Origin: Paraburkholderia azotifigens
Lineage (GTDB): Bacteria; Pseudomonadota; Gammaproteobacteria; Burkholderiales; Burkholderiaceae
Assembly: GCF_007995085.1 (NCBI RefSeq)
Contig: NZ_VOQS01000003.1
Span: 1,054,001-1,118,000, forward strand
Direction: 5' to 3'
Length of the DNA stretch: 64,000 bases
Shown here: positions 17,441-27,069 of the stretch, one piece after another
Position numbering within the stretch: the stretch's first letter is position 1
Layout: each line of letters begins with the position of its first letter
Position numbers and translations under genes: made by a program
The notes under the pieces: generated by a model
Seen by the model: the letters and a program-made list of their open reading frames with translations, nothing else
Database searches by the model: none
Told to the model about the DNA's origin: nothing

Positions 17441-18712
17441 TTAGCCCGCGTGCTTCGGAAGCGGCCGGGCGGCCTCCGCATGCGTCGGCACCATGTTCTG
17501 CGCGATGATCCTGTCGATCTCCGCGTCGGCCTGCGCGCCGTATTCGGCGAACACGTCCGTCCGATAGCTCGTGTTCAACGCGGCGCCGAGCTGCGCGCCC
17601 GTGTTGTCGCGTGTGTCGACGTCGACTTCCATCGAGAGGCCGATGCGCAGCGGATGCGCCTCGAGTTCCTTCGCGTCGAGCTGGATACGGGCGGGCAGGC
17701 GCTGCACGACCTTGATCCAGTTGCCCGTCGCGTTCTGCGCGGGGAGCGTGGCAAACGCGCTGCCCGTGCCTGCCGAGAAGCCCACCACGCGGCCGTGATA
17801 CTCGACCTTGCTGCCGTACACATCGGCCGTCAGCGTGACGGGCTGGCCGATGCGCATGTTGCGCAGCTGGCTTTCCTTATAGTTCGCGTCGACCCATACG
17901 CCGTCGAGCGGCACGATCGCCATCAGCGGCGTGCCCGGCGACACGCGCTGTCCGACCTGCACCGAACGCTTCGCGACATAACCGGTGACGGGTGCGGGCA
18001 GCGTGTTGCGCGCATACGCGAGGTACGCGTCGCGCACCTTCGACGCCGCGGCCTGCACGTTCGGGTGCTGCGCGACCGTCGTGCGGTCGGTCAATGCGCG
18101 GTTCGCTTCCGCCTGCTGACGCGCGGCGTCGAGTGCGGCCTGCGCGGCCGTCACCGTGTCGCGGGCATGCGCGATGTCTTCGGCGGATACGGCGCCCGTG
18201 CCGGCCACCGCCTGACGACGGCGCAGATCGTCCTGCGCACGCGCCAGATCGGATTGCTTCTGCGCGACATTCGCCGCGTAGAAATCGTTGTTCACGTACA
18301 GGCTGCTGACTTGCCGCACCGTTTGCCCGAGCGTCGCTTCCGCATTGCCGAGCGCGACTTTCGCGTCGGCGTTGTCGAGCTTCACGACGGGGTCGCCCAT
18401 CTTTACGATCTGCGTGTCGTCGGTATTCACGGCGATCACAGTGCCCGTCACTTGCGGTGTGAGTTGTACGAGATTGCCGCTCACGTAGGCGTCGTCGGTG
18501 GTCTCGTGGTAGCGCGCATATGTCGTGTAATACGCGCCGTAAGCAGCCGCCGATGCGACGACGGCCGCGCCGAGCAGCGACAGCAGCAGCTTGCGTTTGC
18601 GCGTGTTGGGTTCGGTGGCGCTCGCGGTTTCCGGTTTTGCGTGCGGCGCTGCCGCTTGCGTCGCTTGCGTCGCTTGCGTCGTATCGCGCTCGGTGGTTTC
18701 GATTTCGCTCAT
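17441..18712 (-). CDS. emrA: HlyD-family membrane fusion protein, EmrA type
   Basis: Periplasmic adaptor of 423 residues linking EmrB to the outer membrane channel. A Thr/Ala-rich cytoplasmic start is followed by one transmembrane anchor (LLLSLLGAAVVASAAAYGAYY, about residues 38-58). Next come the half-lipoyl segment YVSGNLVQLTPQVTGTVIAVNTDDTQIVKMGDPVVKLD, a long coiled-coil hairpin, and the second lipoyl half with LPAPVTGYVAKRSVQVGQRVSPGTPLMAIVPLDGVWVDANYKE, the signature of EmrA proteins. The ATG at 18712 is preceded by CCAGGAGAAC, a good Shine-Dalgarno, so the longer upstream frame is not used. Confidence 0.95.
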   Translation of the reverse strand: MSEIETTERDTTQATQATQAAAPHAKPETASATEPNTRKRKLLLSLLGAAVVASAAAYGAYYTTYARYHETTDDAYVSGNLVQLTPQVTGTVIAVNTDDTQIVKMGDPVVKLDNADAKVALGNAEATLGQTVRQVSSLYVNNDFYAANVAQKQSDLARAQDDLRRRQAVAGTGAVSAEDIAHARDTVTAAQAALDAARQQAEANRALTDRTTVAQHPNVQAAASKVRDAYLAYARNTLPAPVTGYVAKRSVQVGQRVSPGTPLMAIVPLDGVWVDANYKESQLRNMRIGQPVTLTADVYGSKVEYHGRVVGFSAGTGSAFATLPAQNATGNWIKVVQRLPARIQLDAKELEAHPLRIGLSMEVDVDTRDNTGAQLGAALNTSYRTDVFAEYGAQADAEIDRIIAQNMVPTHAEAARPLPKHAG

Positions 18713-18746
18713 GTTCTGTTCTCCTGGCAATTCGATCGGTAGGCGC

Positions 18747-20255
18747 TCAATGCGCGGCGTTGGCAGACGTTTCAGCGGCAGATGCGACATGCGCGTTCTG
18801 ATCCGCATTCGGGGTATCGACGAAACCGCCGCCCAGCGCCGAAGCGAGTGCGATCTGCTGATCGCGGCGGTCCATGCGCAGATTCGCGACGGCCTGATCG
18901 GCCGCGAGCGCGTTCACGTCGGCATTCAGGACGGTCAGCTGGTTCGTGAGCCCGGCCTTGTATTGCACGAGCGCGAGCGTGTCGGCCTGGCGCGCGGCAT
19001 CCTGTGCAGTCGTTGCGTCGACGAGTTGCCCATCCGTCGAACGCACGCCGGCGAGTTGCGTGGCCACCTCGCTCAACGCGGTGACGAGCGTCTGGTTGTA
19101 GGTCGCGACGGCATAGTCGAACTCGGCGTAACGGCCCTTCAATTGCGCGCGCAGTTCGCCTGCATCGAAGATGGGCAGATGGATCGCGGGACCGACGGAT
19201 GCCGTGCGGCTCGCCGCCGTCAGGAAGCGGCCGAAGCCGAACGCGTCGAGTCCGATCGCGGCGCTCAGGTTGATGTCGGGATAGAACTCGGCCTTCGCTT
19301 CCTTCACATCGTGCGTCGTCGCGTCGACGCGCCAGCGCGCGGCCACGATGTCGGGACGGCGGCTCACCAGATCGGCGGGCAGGTTGTCCGGCAGATTCAC
19401 GTCGTCGCCGGTGCCGAGCGTGGGGCGCGCGATCTGCAACCCGCGGTCCGGCCCCGCGCCGAGCAACGCGGCGATCTGATAGCGCGTGGCGAGGATCTGA
19501 CCGTCGAGCGATTTCAGCGTCGCGCGGCTCGTCGCGAGATTCGCTTGCGCTGTCTTGCGCTCGACTTCCGTATCGAGTCCCGTCGCGATGCGGCCCGCCG
19601 TGATCCTGTCGATCTGCTCGCGCTGCGCGATTTCCTGCTGCGCGATATCGCGCAACGCATAGAGACGCGCAAGCTGGTTATACGTGCGCGCAATCGATGT
19701 CGTCAGCGTCAGCTTGACGACTTCCGCATCGGCCTGGCTCGCCTGGAGTTGCGAGATCGCCGCCTTCAGCGCTTCGCGATTCTTGCCCCACAGGTCGAGA
19801 TCGTACGAAGCGCTCAGCAGGCCCTTGTTTTCCGTCTGCCACGAGCCGCCGTACGGTGGCGGCAGAGCCGCCGTGCTCGAATACTGCTGACGCGTCAGCG
19901 AATAGCTCGCGTCGACGCGCGGCATCGTGCCCGCCTTCGCCGTTTCGCTATACGCCGACGCCGATGCCACACGGGCGCGCGCCTGCTCCAGCGTCGGGCT
20001 GTCCTTCAATGCTTCGTCGATCAACGCCTTCAGCTGCGCATCGCCGAACTGATCGGCCCAATTGGCAGCAGGCCAATGGCCCTGCCCGGCGGGAATGCTT
20101 TGCTGAGTGGCATACTGCTGCGGCTCGGCCGTCTTCGCGTCGCTATGAATGCCCGCATAGTTCACGCATGCCGACAGCACGGCGGCAAACATCACCGACA
20201 CACCGGCTTTCAGTACGCCCGAAGCGTGCCGCCCGACATTTGATTGCTTGCTCAT
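18747..20255 (-). CDS. Outer membrane efflux lipoprotein, NodT/OprM family
   Basis: TolC-type channel of 502 residues completing the tripartite Emr pump. The signal sequence ends with lipobox LSAC (acylated Cys about 28). Two outer-membrane-efflux-protein repeats follow, with typical segments ALKDSPTLEQARARV, DLWGKNREALKAAISQLQASQADAEVVKLTLTTSIARTYNQL and NLPDNLPADLVSRRPDIVAARWRVDAT. The ATG at 20255 lies 3 bases after an operator copy, and its Shine-Dalgarno (AGGTCA) appears to be part of that operator, so repressor binding could also affect the mRNA leader. It follows the inner MarR gene by 35 bases. Confidence 0.93.
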   Translation of the reverse strand: MSKQSNVGRHASGVLKAGVSVMFAAVLSACVNYAGIHSDAKTAEPQQYATQQSIPAGQGHWPAANWADQFGDAQLKALIDEALKDSPTLEQARARVASASAYSETAKAGTMPRVDASYSLTRQQYSSTAALPPPYGGSWQTENKGLLSASYDLDLWGKNREALKAAISQLQASQADAEVVKLTLTTSIARTYNQLARLYALRDIAQQEIAQREQIDRITAGRIATGLDTEVERKTAQANLATSRATLKSLDGQILATRYQIAALLGAGPDRGLQIARPTLGTGDDVNLPDNLPADLVSRRPDIVAARWRVDATTHDVKEAKAEFYPDINLSAAIGLDAFGFGRFLTAASRTASVGPAIHLPIFDAGELRAQLKGRYAEFDYAVATYNQTLVTALSEVATQLAGVRSTDGQLVDATTAQDAARQADTLALVQYKAGLTNQLTVLNADVNALAADQAVANLRMDRRDQQIALASALGGGFVDTPNADQNAHVASAAETSANAAH

Positions 20256-20258
20256 TGT

Positions 20259-20275
20259 CTGACCTATCAGATAAT
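20259..20275. promoter_or_regulatory. MarR-type operator copy upstream of the tolC-like gene
   Basis: TCTGACCTATCAGATAA has arms TCTGA/TCAGA around a 4-base centre, the same form as the other three sites. It abuts the start codon at 20255. Confidence 0.65.
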
Positions 20276-20290
20276 CGGATAAAAAAACGC

Positions 20291-20728
20291 TCAATCGTTG
20301 AGGAACTTGCTGAGCAGACGGCGCAGTTCGTCGAATTCTTCCTGCGTGAAGCATTGCAGCCGCGCATTCAGCACATCGGGCGCGATTTCCGCGATCTTCA
20401 GTGCAACCTCGCGGCCGGCCTCGGTCAGTCCGAGATTCACCACGCGACGGTCGTCCTGATTGCGCGTACGCGTCAGCATGCCGAGCGCTTCGAGCTTGTC
20501 GAGCGTGCGTGTCATCAGGCCCGTGTCGATACCCAGATGCCGCGACAGCGTTGCGGGCGTCGTGTCCGCGCCGCGCAACAGCGACATGAAAATACCGACA
20601 TGGTGAGCCCGCACGTTCAGACCCTTCACCGCTGCGTCCATCTGCACGACGATCAGGTTGCGTGCCTTGCTGATCGCAAACCCGACGTTGTCGGTCAAAT
20701 GGAAATCTTCCTTCGAATAGTGCGACAT
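20291..20728 (-). CDS. MarR-family transcriptional regulator (inner paralogue)
   Basis: A 145-residue winged-helix repressor. Seen: ISKARNLIVVQMDAAVKGL (dimerisation helix), GADTTPATLSRHLGIDTGLMTRTLDKLEALGMLTRTRNQDDRRVVNLGLTEAGREV (recognition helix plus wing, with the DDRR loop typical of MarR). The ATG at 20728 gives MSHYSKEDFHLTDNVGF, matching the start of its neighbour paralogue. It probably represses the emr operon and is released by phenolic or other ligands. An operator copy lies 33-47 bases upstream of its start. Which of the two MarR proteins binds the sites cannot be decided by eye. Confidence 0.92.
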   Translation of the reverse strand: MSHYSKEDFHLTDNVGFAISKARNLIVVQMDAAVKGLNVRAHHVGIFMSLLRGADTTPATLSRHLGIDTGLMTRTLDKLEALGMLTRTRNQDDRRVVNLGLTEAGREVALKIAEIAPDVLNARLQCFTQEEFDELRRLLSKFLND

Positions 20729-20760
20729 CTCTGACTCCTCGCTATTTGCAAGAACAATAA

Positions 20761-20775
20761 TTGACAGGTCAGATA
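20761..20775. promoter_or_regulatory. MarR-type operator copy upstream of the inner marR gene
   Basis: TTGACAGGTCAGATA, the reverse-strand equivalent of the emrB site (TATCTGACCTGTCAA). A weaker relative, TTACGTCAGATG, follows near 20806-20817. Confidence 0.65.
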
Positions 20776-20878
20776 CAGTCAACGGCATCTGAGCGCAACT
20801 CATTGTTACGTCAGATGCAACAGCGCTTATCTATCGAGGGGATAATGCGGCGGAGCTGGTGCGGCAGGGCGAGGCGTT

Positions 20879-21316
20879 TCAGTCGCTCACGAACTTGCGC
20901 AGCAGACGGCGCAGTTCGGTCAGTTCGGCCTTCGTGAAGTCTTTCAGGCGCGCGTTGAGCACGTCGGGCGCGATGTCGGGAATCTGGTCGGCGACCGCGA
21001 TGCCGGCTTTCGTCAGGGAAAGGTTGACGACGCGGCGGTCCTGCTCGTCGCGCGAGCGCACCACAAGCCCTTTCGCTTCGAGCTTGTCGAGCATGCGAGT
21101 CATCAGCCCTGTGTCGATGCCGAGCATTTTCGACAATTCGAACGGCGTCGAGGCGAGTTTCTGCCTGAGCATCAGCATGATGCCCATTTGCTGACTGGAG
21201 ATATCGAGGTCTTTCAGCGCCGCGTCCATCTCGGTCACGATCAGGTTGCGCGCCTTGACGAGCTGATAGCCGACGCTCTCGGTGAGCCTGAAATTGTCTT
21301 TGGTGTAGTGACGCAC
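20879..21316 (-). CDS. MarR-family transcriptional regulator (outer paralogue)
   Basis: A 145-residue protein, the same length as the adjacent MarR and clearly its paralogue: both begin (M)xHYxKxxFxLTxxVG, share GIDTGLMTRxLDKLEAxG and end IAPDVLNARLxxFTxxExxELRRLLxKFxxD. The wing loop here is SRDEQDRRVVNLSLT. It is the first gene of the minus-strand efflux operon, and an operator copy sits 35-49 bases before its start, consistent with autoregulation. The two paralogues may form heterodimers or respond to different ligands; that is inference. Confidence 0.92.
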   Translation of the reverse strand: MRHYTKDNFRLTESVGYQLVKARNLIVTEMDAALKDLDISSQQMGIMLMLRQKLASTPFELSKMLGIDTGLMTRMLDKLEAKGLVVRSRDEQDRRVVNLSLTKAGIAVADQIPDIAPDVLNARLKDFTKAELTELRRLLRKFVSD

Positions 21317-21350
21317 GTGAAGCCTCCTGAACGATCGTCCGGCGATCTGA

Positions 21351-21365
21351 CTGACTAATCAGATA
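21351..21365. promoter_or_regulatory. MarR-type operator copy upstream of the outer marR gene
   Basis: CTGACTAATCAGATA has arms CTGA/TCAG with a 4-base centre. It is followed by a second half-site AAATCAGATC at 21371-21380. Confidence 0.65.
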
Positions 21366-21403
21366 CTACCAAATCAGATCTCCGCGGCCCCGCGAAATGC
21401 CGC

Positions 21404-22961
<1,558 letters not shown>

Positions 22962-22966
<5 letters not shown>

Positions 22967-23008
22967 TTTGACTTCGTTAGAAGTCGTTTTAACCCTTGTC
23001 ATATTCAC
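22962..23008. promoter_or_regulatory. Three NorR enhancer sites (GT-N7-AC) between norR and hmp
   Basis: GTCATTTTGAC at 22962-22972, GTCGTTTTAAC at 22983-22993 and GTCATATTCAC at 22998-23008 each fit the known NorR GT-N7-AC core. Characterised NorR targets carry three such sites upstream of a sigma-54 promoter. The first site contains the preferred norR start codon. Confidence 0.7.
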
Positions 23009-23050
23009 TTCTGATGTTTCTAAGCGACTGATTTTACAATGATTTAAAGC

Positions 23051-23066
23051 TGGCCCGATAGATGCT
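23051..23066 (+). promoter_or_regulatory. Sigma-54 promoter of hmp
   Basis: TGGCCCGATAGATGCT has GG and GC elements 10 bases apart, a good -24/-12 match. It lies 70 bases before the hmp start and about 43 bases after the last NorR site. Confidence 0.78.
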
Positions 23067-23136
23067 TTAGAGAATACCCGAAGCCCGCCGAATTTGCGCG
23101 GGACCCCGCTCACCCCAAACCGAGAGGTACCAACTC

Positions 23137-24318
23137 ATGCTGTCAGCCGAACACCGCGCAATCGTCAAGGCAACCGTTCCCCTGCTCGAAAGCGGCGGCG
23201 AAGCACTCACGACGCACTTCTACAAGACCATGTTGTCGGAGTATCCGAGTGTGCGCCCGCTGTTCAACCAGGCTCACCAGCAATCGGGCGATCAGCCGCG
23301 TGCGCTGGCCAACGCGGTGCTGATGTATGCGCGTCATATCGAACAACTCGAACAACTCGGCGGACTGGTTTCGCAAATCGTCAACAAGCACGTCGCGCTG
23401 AACATTCTGCCCGAGCATTATCCGATCGTCGGCACATGTCTGCTGCGCGCGATCCGCGAAGTCCTCGGACCGGAAATCGCAACGGACGCCGTGATCGAAG
23501 CGTGGGGCGCCGCGTACGGTCAACTGGCCGACCTGCTGATCGGTCTCGAAGAGAAGGTGTATGTCGAGAAGGAAACGGCGAAAGGCGGCTGGCGTGGCAC
23601 GCGTCCGTTCACGGTCGCGCGCAAGGTCAAGGAAAGCGACGAGATCACGTCGTTCTATCTGCGTCCCGCCGACGGCGGCGATCTGCTCGAATTCCAGCCG
23701 GGCCAGTACATCGGCCTGCGTCTGGTCGTCGACGGTGAAGAGATTCGCCGCAACTACTCGTTGTCTGCTGCGTCAAACGGCCGCGAATATCGGATCAGCG
23801 TGAAGCGCGAGCCGCATGGCAAGGGCTCGAACTATCTGCACGATGCCGTGAACGAAGGCGACACGCTGAATCTGTTCGCGCCGTCGGGCGACTTCACGCT
23901 GGAGCACAACGACAAGCCGCTCGTGCTGATCAGCGGCGGCGTCGGCATCACGCCGACGCTTGCGATGCTGAATGCCGCGCTGCAAACGTCGCGTCCCATT
24001 CACTTCATCCACGCGACGCGTCATGGCGGCGTGCATGCGTTCCGCGACGTGATCGACGAACTGGCGGCGCGTCATCCGCAGCTCAAGCGCTTCTATGTGT
24101 ATGAGAAGCCGCGTCAGCAGGATGAAGCGCATCACGCGGAAGGGTTCATCGACGAAGATCGTCTGATCGAATGGATGCCGGCGACGCGTGACGTCGATGT
24201 GTACTTCCTCGGACCGAAGCCTTTCATGAAGGCGGTCAAGCGTCATCTGAAGGCGATTGGCGTGCCCGAGAAGCAGAGTCGTTTCGAGTTCTTCGGCCCG
24301 GCCGCGGCACTCGATTGA
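23137..24318 (+). CDS. hmp: Nitric oxide dioxygenase (flavohemoglobin)
   Basis: A 393-residue cytoplasmic flavohemoglobin converting NO and O2 to nitrate with NAD(P)H. The globin domain (about 1-140) has LFNQAHQQSGDQPRALANAV and the proximal His in VNKHVALNI with YPIVGTCLL. The FAD domain has RNYSLSAASNGREYRISVKREPHGKGSNYLHD, and the NAD domain has VLISGGVGITPTLAMLNAAL and VYFLGPKPFMKAVKRHL, ending in FEFFGPA as is typical. A GAGAGG Shine-Dalgarno precedes the ATG. Expression is predicted to be NO-induced through NorR and the sigma-54 promoter upstream. Confidence 0.97.
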   Translation: MLSAEHRAIVKATVPLLESGGEALTTHFYKTMLSEYPSVRPLFNQAHQQSGDQPRALANAVLMYARHIEQLEQLGGLVSQIVNKHVALNILPEHYPIVGTCLLRAIREVLGPEIATDAVIEAWGAAYGQLADLLIGLEEKVYVEKETAKGGWRGTRPFTVARKVKESDEITSFYLRPADGGDLLEFQPGQYIGLRLVVDGEEIRRNYSLSAASNGREYRISVKREPHGKGSNYLHDAVNEGDTLNLFAPSGDFTLEHNDKPLVLISGGVGITPTLAMLNAALQTSRPIHFIHATRHGGVHAFRDVIDELAARHPQLKRFYVYEKPRQQDEAHHAEGFIDEDRLIEWMPATRDVDVYFLGPKPFMKAVKRHLKAIGVPEKQSRFEFFGPAAALD

Positions 24319-24375
24319 TCGTGCGTTTTTTGTTGTAGTGGTTGTTGTCTGTTGAAGGCTACCCTGTAGTACTTT

Positions 24376-24409
24376 GGAAGAGACGCTGTTCTACGTCTCT
24401 TCCTTTTTT
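24376..24409 (+). terminator. Intrinsic terminator of hmp
   Basis: GGAAGAGACG (24376-24385) and CGTCTCTTCC (24394-24403) form a 10-bp stem with an 8-base loop, followed by TTTTTTG. Confidence 0.92.
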
Positions 24410-24448
24410 GTTTGGGCTTGCCTTAAAGACCGTGACGCGAAGCGGCGA

Positions 24449-24739
24449 TCAGCGATCGTCTTCGTGAATCGACGACGGATGACGGCACATCGCATCCACC
24501 GTCACTTCCATGTACGGATAAAGCGGCAACTGCATCAGCAGATCGTTCAGTTGCGCCGGGCTTTCCACGTCGAACACGCTGTAGTTCGCATAGAGCCCTG
24601 CAATGCGCCAAAGGTGCCGCCAGATCCCTTCTTTTTGCAGACGCTGCGCCATTGCCTTTTCAGTAGCCTTCAATTCATTGGCGCGTTCGACGGGCATATC
24701 GGGCGGCAGCTTGACGACCATCTTTACGTGAAAAAGCAT
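24449..24739 (-). CDS. catC: Muconolactone delta-isomerase
   Basis: A 96-residue enzyme, the family length, converting (+)-muconolactone to beta-ketoadipate enol-lactone. Typical sequence: MLFHVKMVVKLPPDMP at the start and EGIWRHLWRIAGLYANYSVFDVES with LPLYPYMEVTVDAMCRHPS. It is the last gene of the catB-catA-catC series on the minus strand. A strong hairpin with a T-rich tail lies between catA and catC, so catC may be expressed at a lower level than catA or from a further promoter. Confidence 0.97.
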   Translation of the reverse strand: MLFHVKMVVKLPPDMPVERANELKATEKAMAQRLQKEGIWRHLWRIAGLYANYSVFDVESPAQLNDLLMQLPLYPYMEVTVDAMCRHPSSIHEDDR

Positions 24740-24776
24740 TCGTGTACTCCCTATCCATTCATTGCTTTAAATAAAA

Positions 24777-24800
24777 GCGGCCACCTGAAGCGGCGGCCGC
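24777..24800 (-). terminator. Intrinsic terminator or attenuator between catA and catC
   Basis: On the minus strand GCGGCCGCC, loop GCTTCA, GGTGGCCGC forms a 9-bp stem with one G-U pair, followed by TTTTATTT. It lies 37 bases upstream of the catC start, inside the presumed operon. Confidence 0.7.
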
Positions 24801-24839
24801 GTTCACACCACCAGCGTGTCCTGCTGCCGCGCTGCAAGT

Positions 24840-25742
24840 TCAGGCGCGCACGCGTTCCACTTCGCTCGTCGGCACGTTGTTGCGGTCCTTGACGAGGCTG
24901 AAATCGAAGTCGATCAGTGCAAACTGGCCGTCGATGCCATAAGGCTTACCCGTTGCACCTTCTTCCTTCTTCACGGCGGGCACGAGACCTTCGCGCGTGG
25001 CGAACGCGAAGTCGTCCCACAGATACGGATCGCCCTCAATGTTGATCTGCGTGGTCAGCTTGCGGAAACCGGGCGCCGACACGAAGAAGTGAATGTGCGC
25101 CGGACGATGACCGTGGCGGCCAAGTTGATCGAGCAACTGTTGCGTCTTGCCTTCGGGCGGCACGCTATAGCCGATCGGCACCACGCTGCGGAAGCTGTAC
25201 ACGCCGTCTGCGTCGGTGCGAATCGAGCGGCGCAGGTTGAACTCCGGCTGCGACTTGTCGAAGTGCGAGTAGTTGCCGAGATGGTTCGCGTGCCACACTT
25301 CGACGAGCGCACCCTTCACCGGCTGGCCGTCTTCGTTGAGCACACGGCCACGCATCACGAGCGTTTCGCCCGGTTCGTTGCCGTTGTCGAGACGCGCATG
25401 GCTTGTCGACTCCGGCGCGCCGGCCACATACAGCGGACCTTCGATCGTGCGCGGCGTGCCGCCCGCAACGCCTGCCTTCGCTTCCGCTTCGTCGAGGCGC
25501 ACATCAAGGAAGTGCTCGAAGCCGAGCCCCGCGGCCAGCAGACCCAGTTCGCCGCTTTGGCCTGCTTCGCCGAGGTAGTTCAGCGCGGCCCAGAATTCGT
25601 TAGGCGTCACGTCGAGTTCGTCGATGGTAATAAACAGATCGCGGATGATGCGGTTCACGACCTGCTTCGTGCGTGCGTTGCCTTCGTGCGTGGCGCTTTC
25701 GTTGATCTTGTTCAACAGCGCGTCGATAGTTTCGATGTTCAT
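24840..25742 (-). CDS. catA: Catechol 1,2-dioxygenase
   Basis: Intradiol ring-cleaving non-heme Fe(III) enzyme of 300 residues that converts catechol to cis,cis-muconate. N-terminal helical dimerisation domain, then the catalytic beta-sandwich with iron ligands visible as Tyr in GPLYVAGAPE and in HLGNYSHFD, and two His in GRHGHRPAHIHFF. Start is the ATG at 25742 (MNIETIDALLNKINES), since upstream in-frame codons show no family similarity. It lies 79 bases after catB and is presumably induced by cis,cis-muconate through CatR. Confidence 0.97.
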   Translation of the reverse strand: MNIETIDALLNKINESATHEGNARTKQVVNRIIRDLFITIDELDVTPNEFWAALNYLGEAGQSGELGLLAAGLGFEHFLDVRLDEAEAKAGVAGGTPRTIEGPLYVAGAPESTSHARLDNGNEPGETLVMRGRVLNEDGQPVKGALVEVWHANHLGNYSHFDKSQPEFNLRRSIRTDADGVYSFRSVVPIGYSVPPEGKTQQLLDQLGRHGHRPAHIHFFVSAPGFRKLTTQINIEGDPYLWDDFAFATREGLVPAVKKEEGATGKPYGIDGQFALIDFDFSLVKDRNNVPTSEVERVRA

Positions 25743-25821
25743 GGGGATGTCTCCTTTAGTCCAATCACTGATGACGATGCCAAATGTGCTTTGCGGGGCC
25801 GCTATTCCAGCACCGTCATGG

Positions 25822-26979
25822 CTAACCTTTGACCACACTCGCGCCGTGCTTCGAATCGCGGCGCAGTCTCCCGATCTTGTCGAGGTCGAGTTGAATACCG
25901 AGTCCAGGACCCTGCGGCAATTGCAACGAGAAGTTCTCGTAACGCAGCGGCTCCGTGAGAATTTCTTCCGTGAGAAGCAGCGGCCCGAAGAGTTCGGTGC
26001 CCCACTTCAGTTCGCGGAACGTGCTGAAGAGTTGCGCGGAAGCGATCGTGCCGACCGCGCCTTCCAGCATCGTGCCGCCGTACAGGTCGATGCCCGCAGC
26101 GAGCGCGATCGCGGCCACGCTCGCCGCGCCCGTCAGGCCGCCCGACTGCGCGATCTTCACGGCGAATACATCGGCGGCGTGCGCACTCGCGACGTCAAAT
26201 GCATCGACGGGACCGTGCAGCGCTTCATCCGCCATGATGGGCACGTTCGAACGATGCGCGAGCCGCTTGAGTCCGCGCCGGTCTTCGGCGGCGATGGGCT
26301 GCTCGATCAGGTTGCAGCCGGCATCCGCGAGACGCTCGCTGGCCCAGATCGCTTCCGTCTGGCTCCATGCCTGATTCACGTCGACGCGCACTTCCGCGCG
26401 GTCACCGACGGCTGCCTTGATCGCAGCCACATGCGCGATGTCGTCAGCGGGCGCACGCGTGCCGATCTTCAGCTTGAACACGCGATGCCGCTTCATTTCC
26501 AGCATCGAATGCGCTTCGTCGATATCGCGGCCGGTGTCGCCGCTGGCCAGCGTCCACGCAACTTCGACGGAATCCGTCACACGCCCGCCGAACAGTTCCG
26601 ACAGCGGCACGCCGAAGCGTTGTGCCTGGGCGTCGAACAGCGCGGTTTCGATCGCGCACTTGGCGAAGCGGTTGCCCTGAAAGCACTCGCGCAGCTTCGC
26701 CATCGCCTGGCCGGGACGGGTCGCGTCCATGCCCTTGAGCATCGGCGCGAAATAGGTGTCGATATTGGTCTTGATGCTTTCGGGGCTTTCCTCGCCGTAA
26801 GCGAGGCCGCCGATCGTCGTCGCCTCGCCCCAGCCGGTTATACCATCCGCGCATTGAATCCGGACCAGCACGAGGGCCTGGCAATTCATCGTGGCAACGG
26901 ACAGGCGGTGCGGGCGAATCGTCGGAACATCGACGAGAATGGTATCTACGGCTTGTATCTGAACGGGGCTTGGTATCAT
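25822..26979 (-). CDS. catB: Muconate cycloisomerase
   Basis: Mandelate racemase/enolase-superfamily enzyme of 385 residues turning cis,cis-muconate into muconolactone. Seen: GWGEATTIGGLAYGEESPE, the catalytic KxK in RVFKLKIGTR, metal ligands in VRVDVNQAW, IEQPI and MADEAL, and VKIAQSGGL with the second general base region. First gene of catBAC and divergent from catR, with 90 bases between the start codons, the standard arrangement for a LysR-controlled catechol operon. Confidence 0.97.
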   Translation of the reverse strand: MIPSPVQIQAVDTILVDVPTIRPHRLSVATMNCQALVLVRIQCADGITGWGEATTIGGLAYGEESPESIKTNIDTYFAPMLKGMDATRPGQAMAKLRECFQGNRFAKCAIETALFDAQAQRFGVPLSELFGGRVTDSVEVAWTLASGDTGRDIDEAHSMLEMKRHRVFKLKIGTRAPADDIAHVAAIKAAVGDRAEVRVDVNQAWSQTEAIWASERLADAGCNLIEQPIAAEDRRGLKRLAHRSNVPIMADEALHGPVDAFDVASAHAADVFAVKIAQSGGLTGAASVAAIALAAGIDLYGGTMLEGAVGTIASAQLFSTFRELKWGTELFGPLLLTEEILTEPLRYENFSLQLPQGPGLGIQLDLDKIGRLRRDSKHGASVVKG

Positions 26980-27069
26980 ACGGCTCTCCTCCTGTTGCGC
27001 TCATACTAGGAGCGCCGGCGGAATCCGTCCAAGACCGATTGAGTCTATTTCCATACCTTCGGGGCATAG

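Noticed and set aside
26980-27069. Possible CatR binding site in the catB-catR spacer
   Set aside because: A regulator site is expected here, but I found no single convincing T-N11-A or GGTAT/ATACC pair that stands out, so none is listed.
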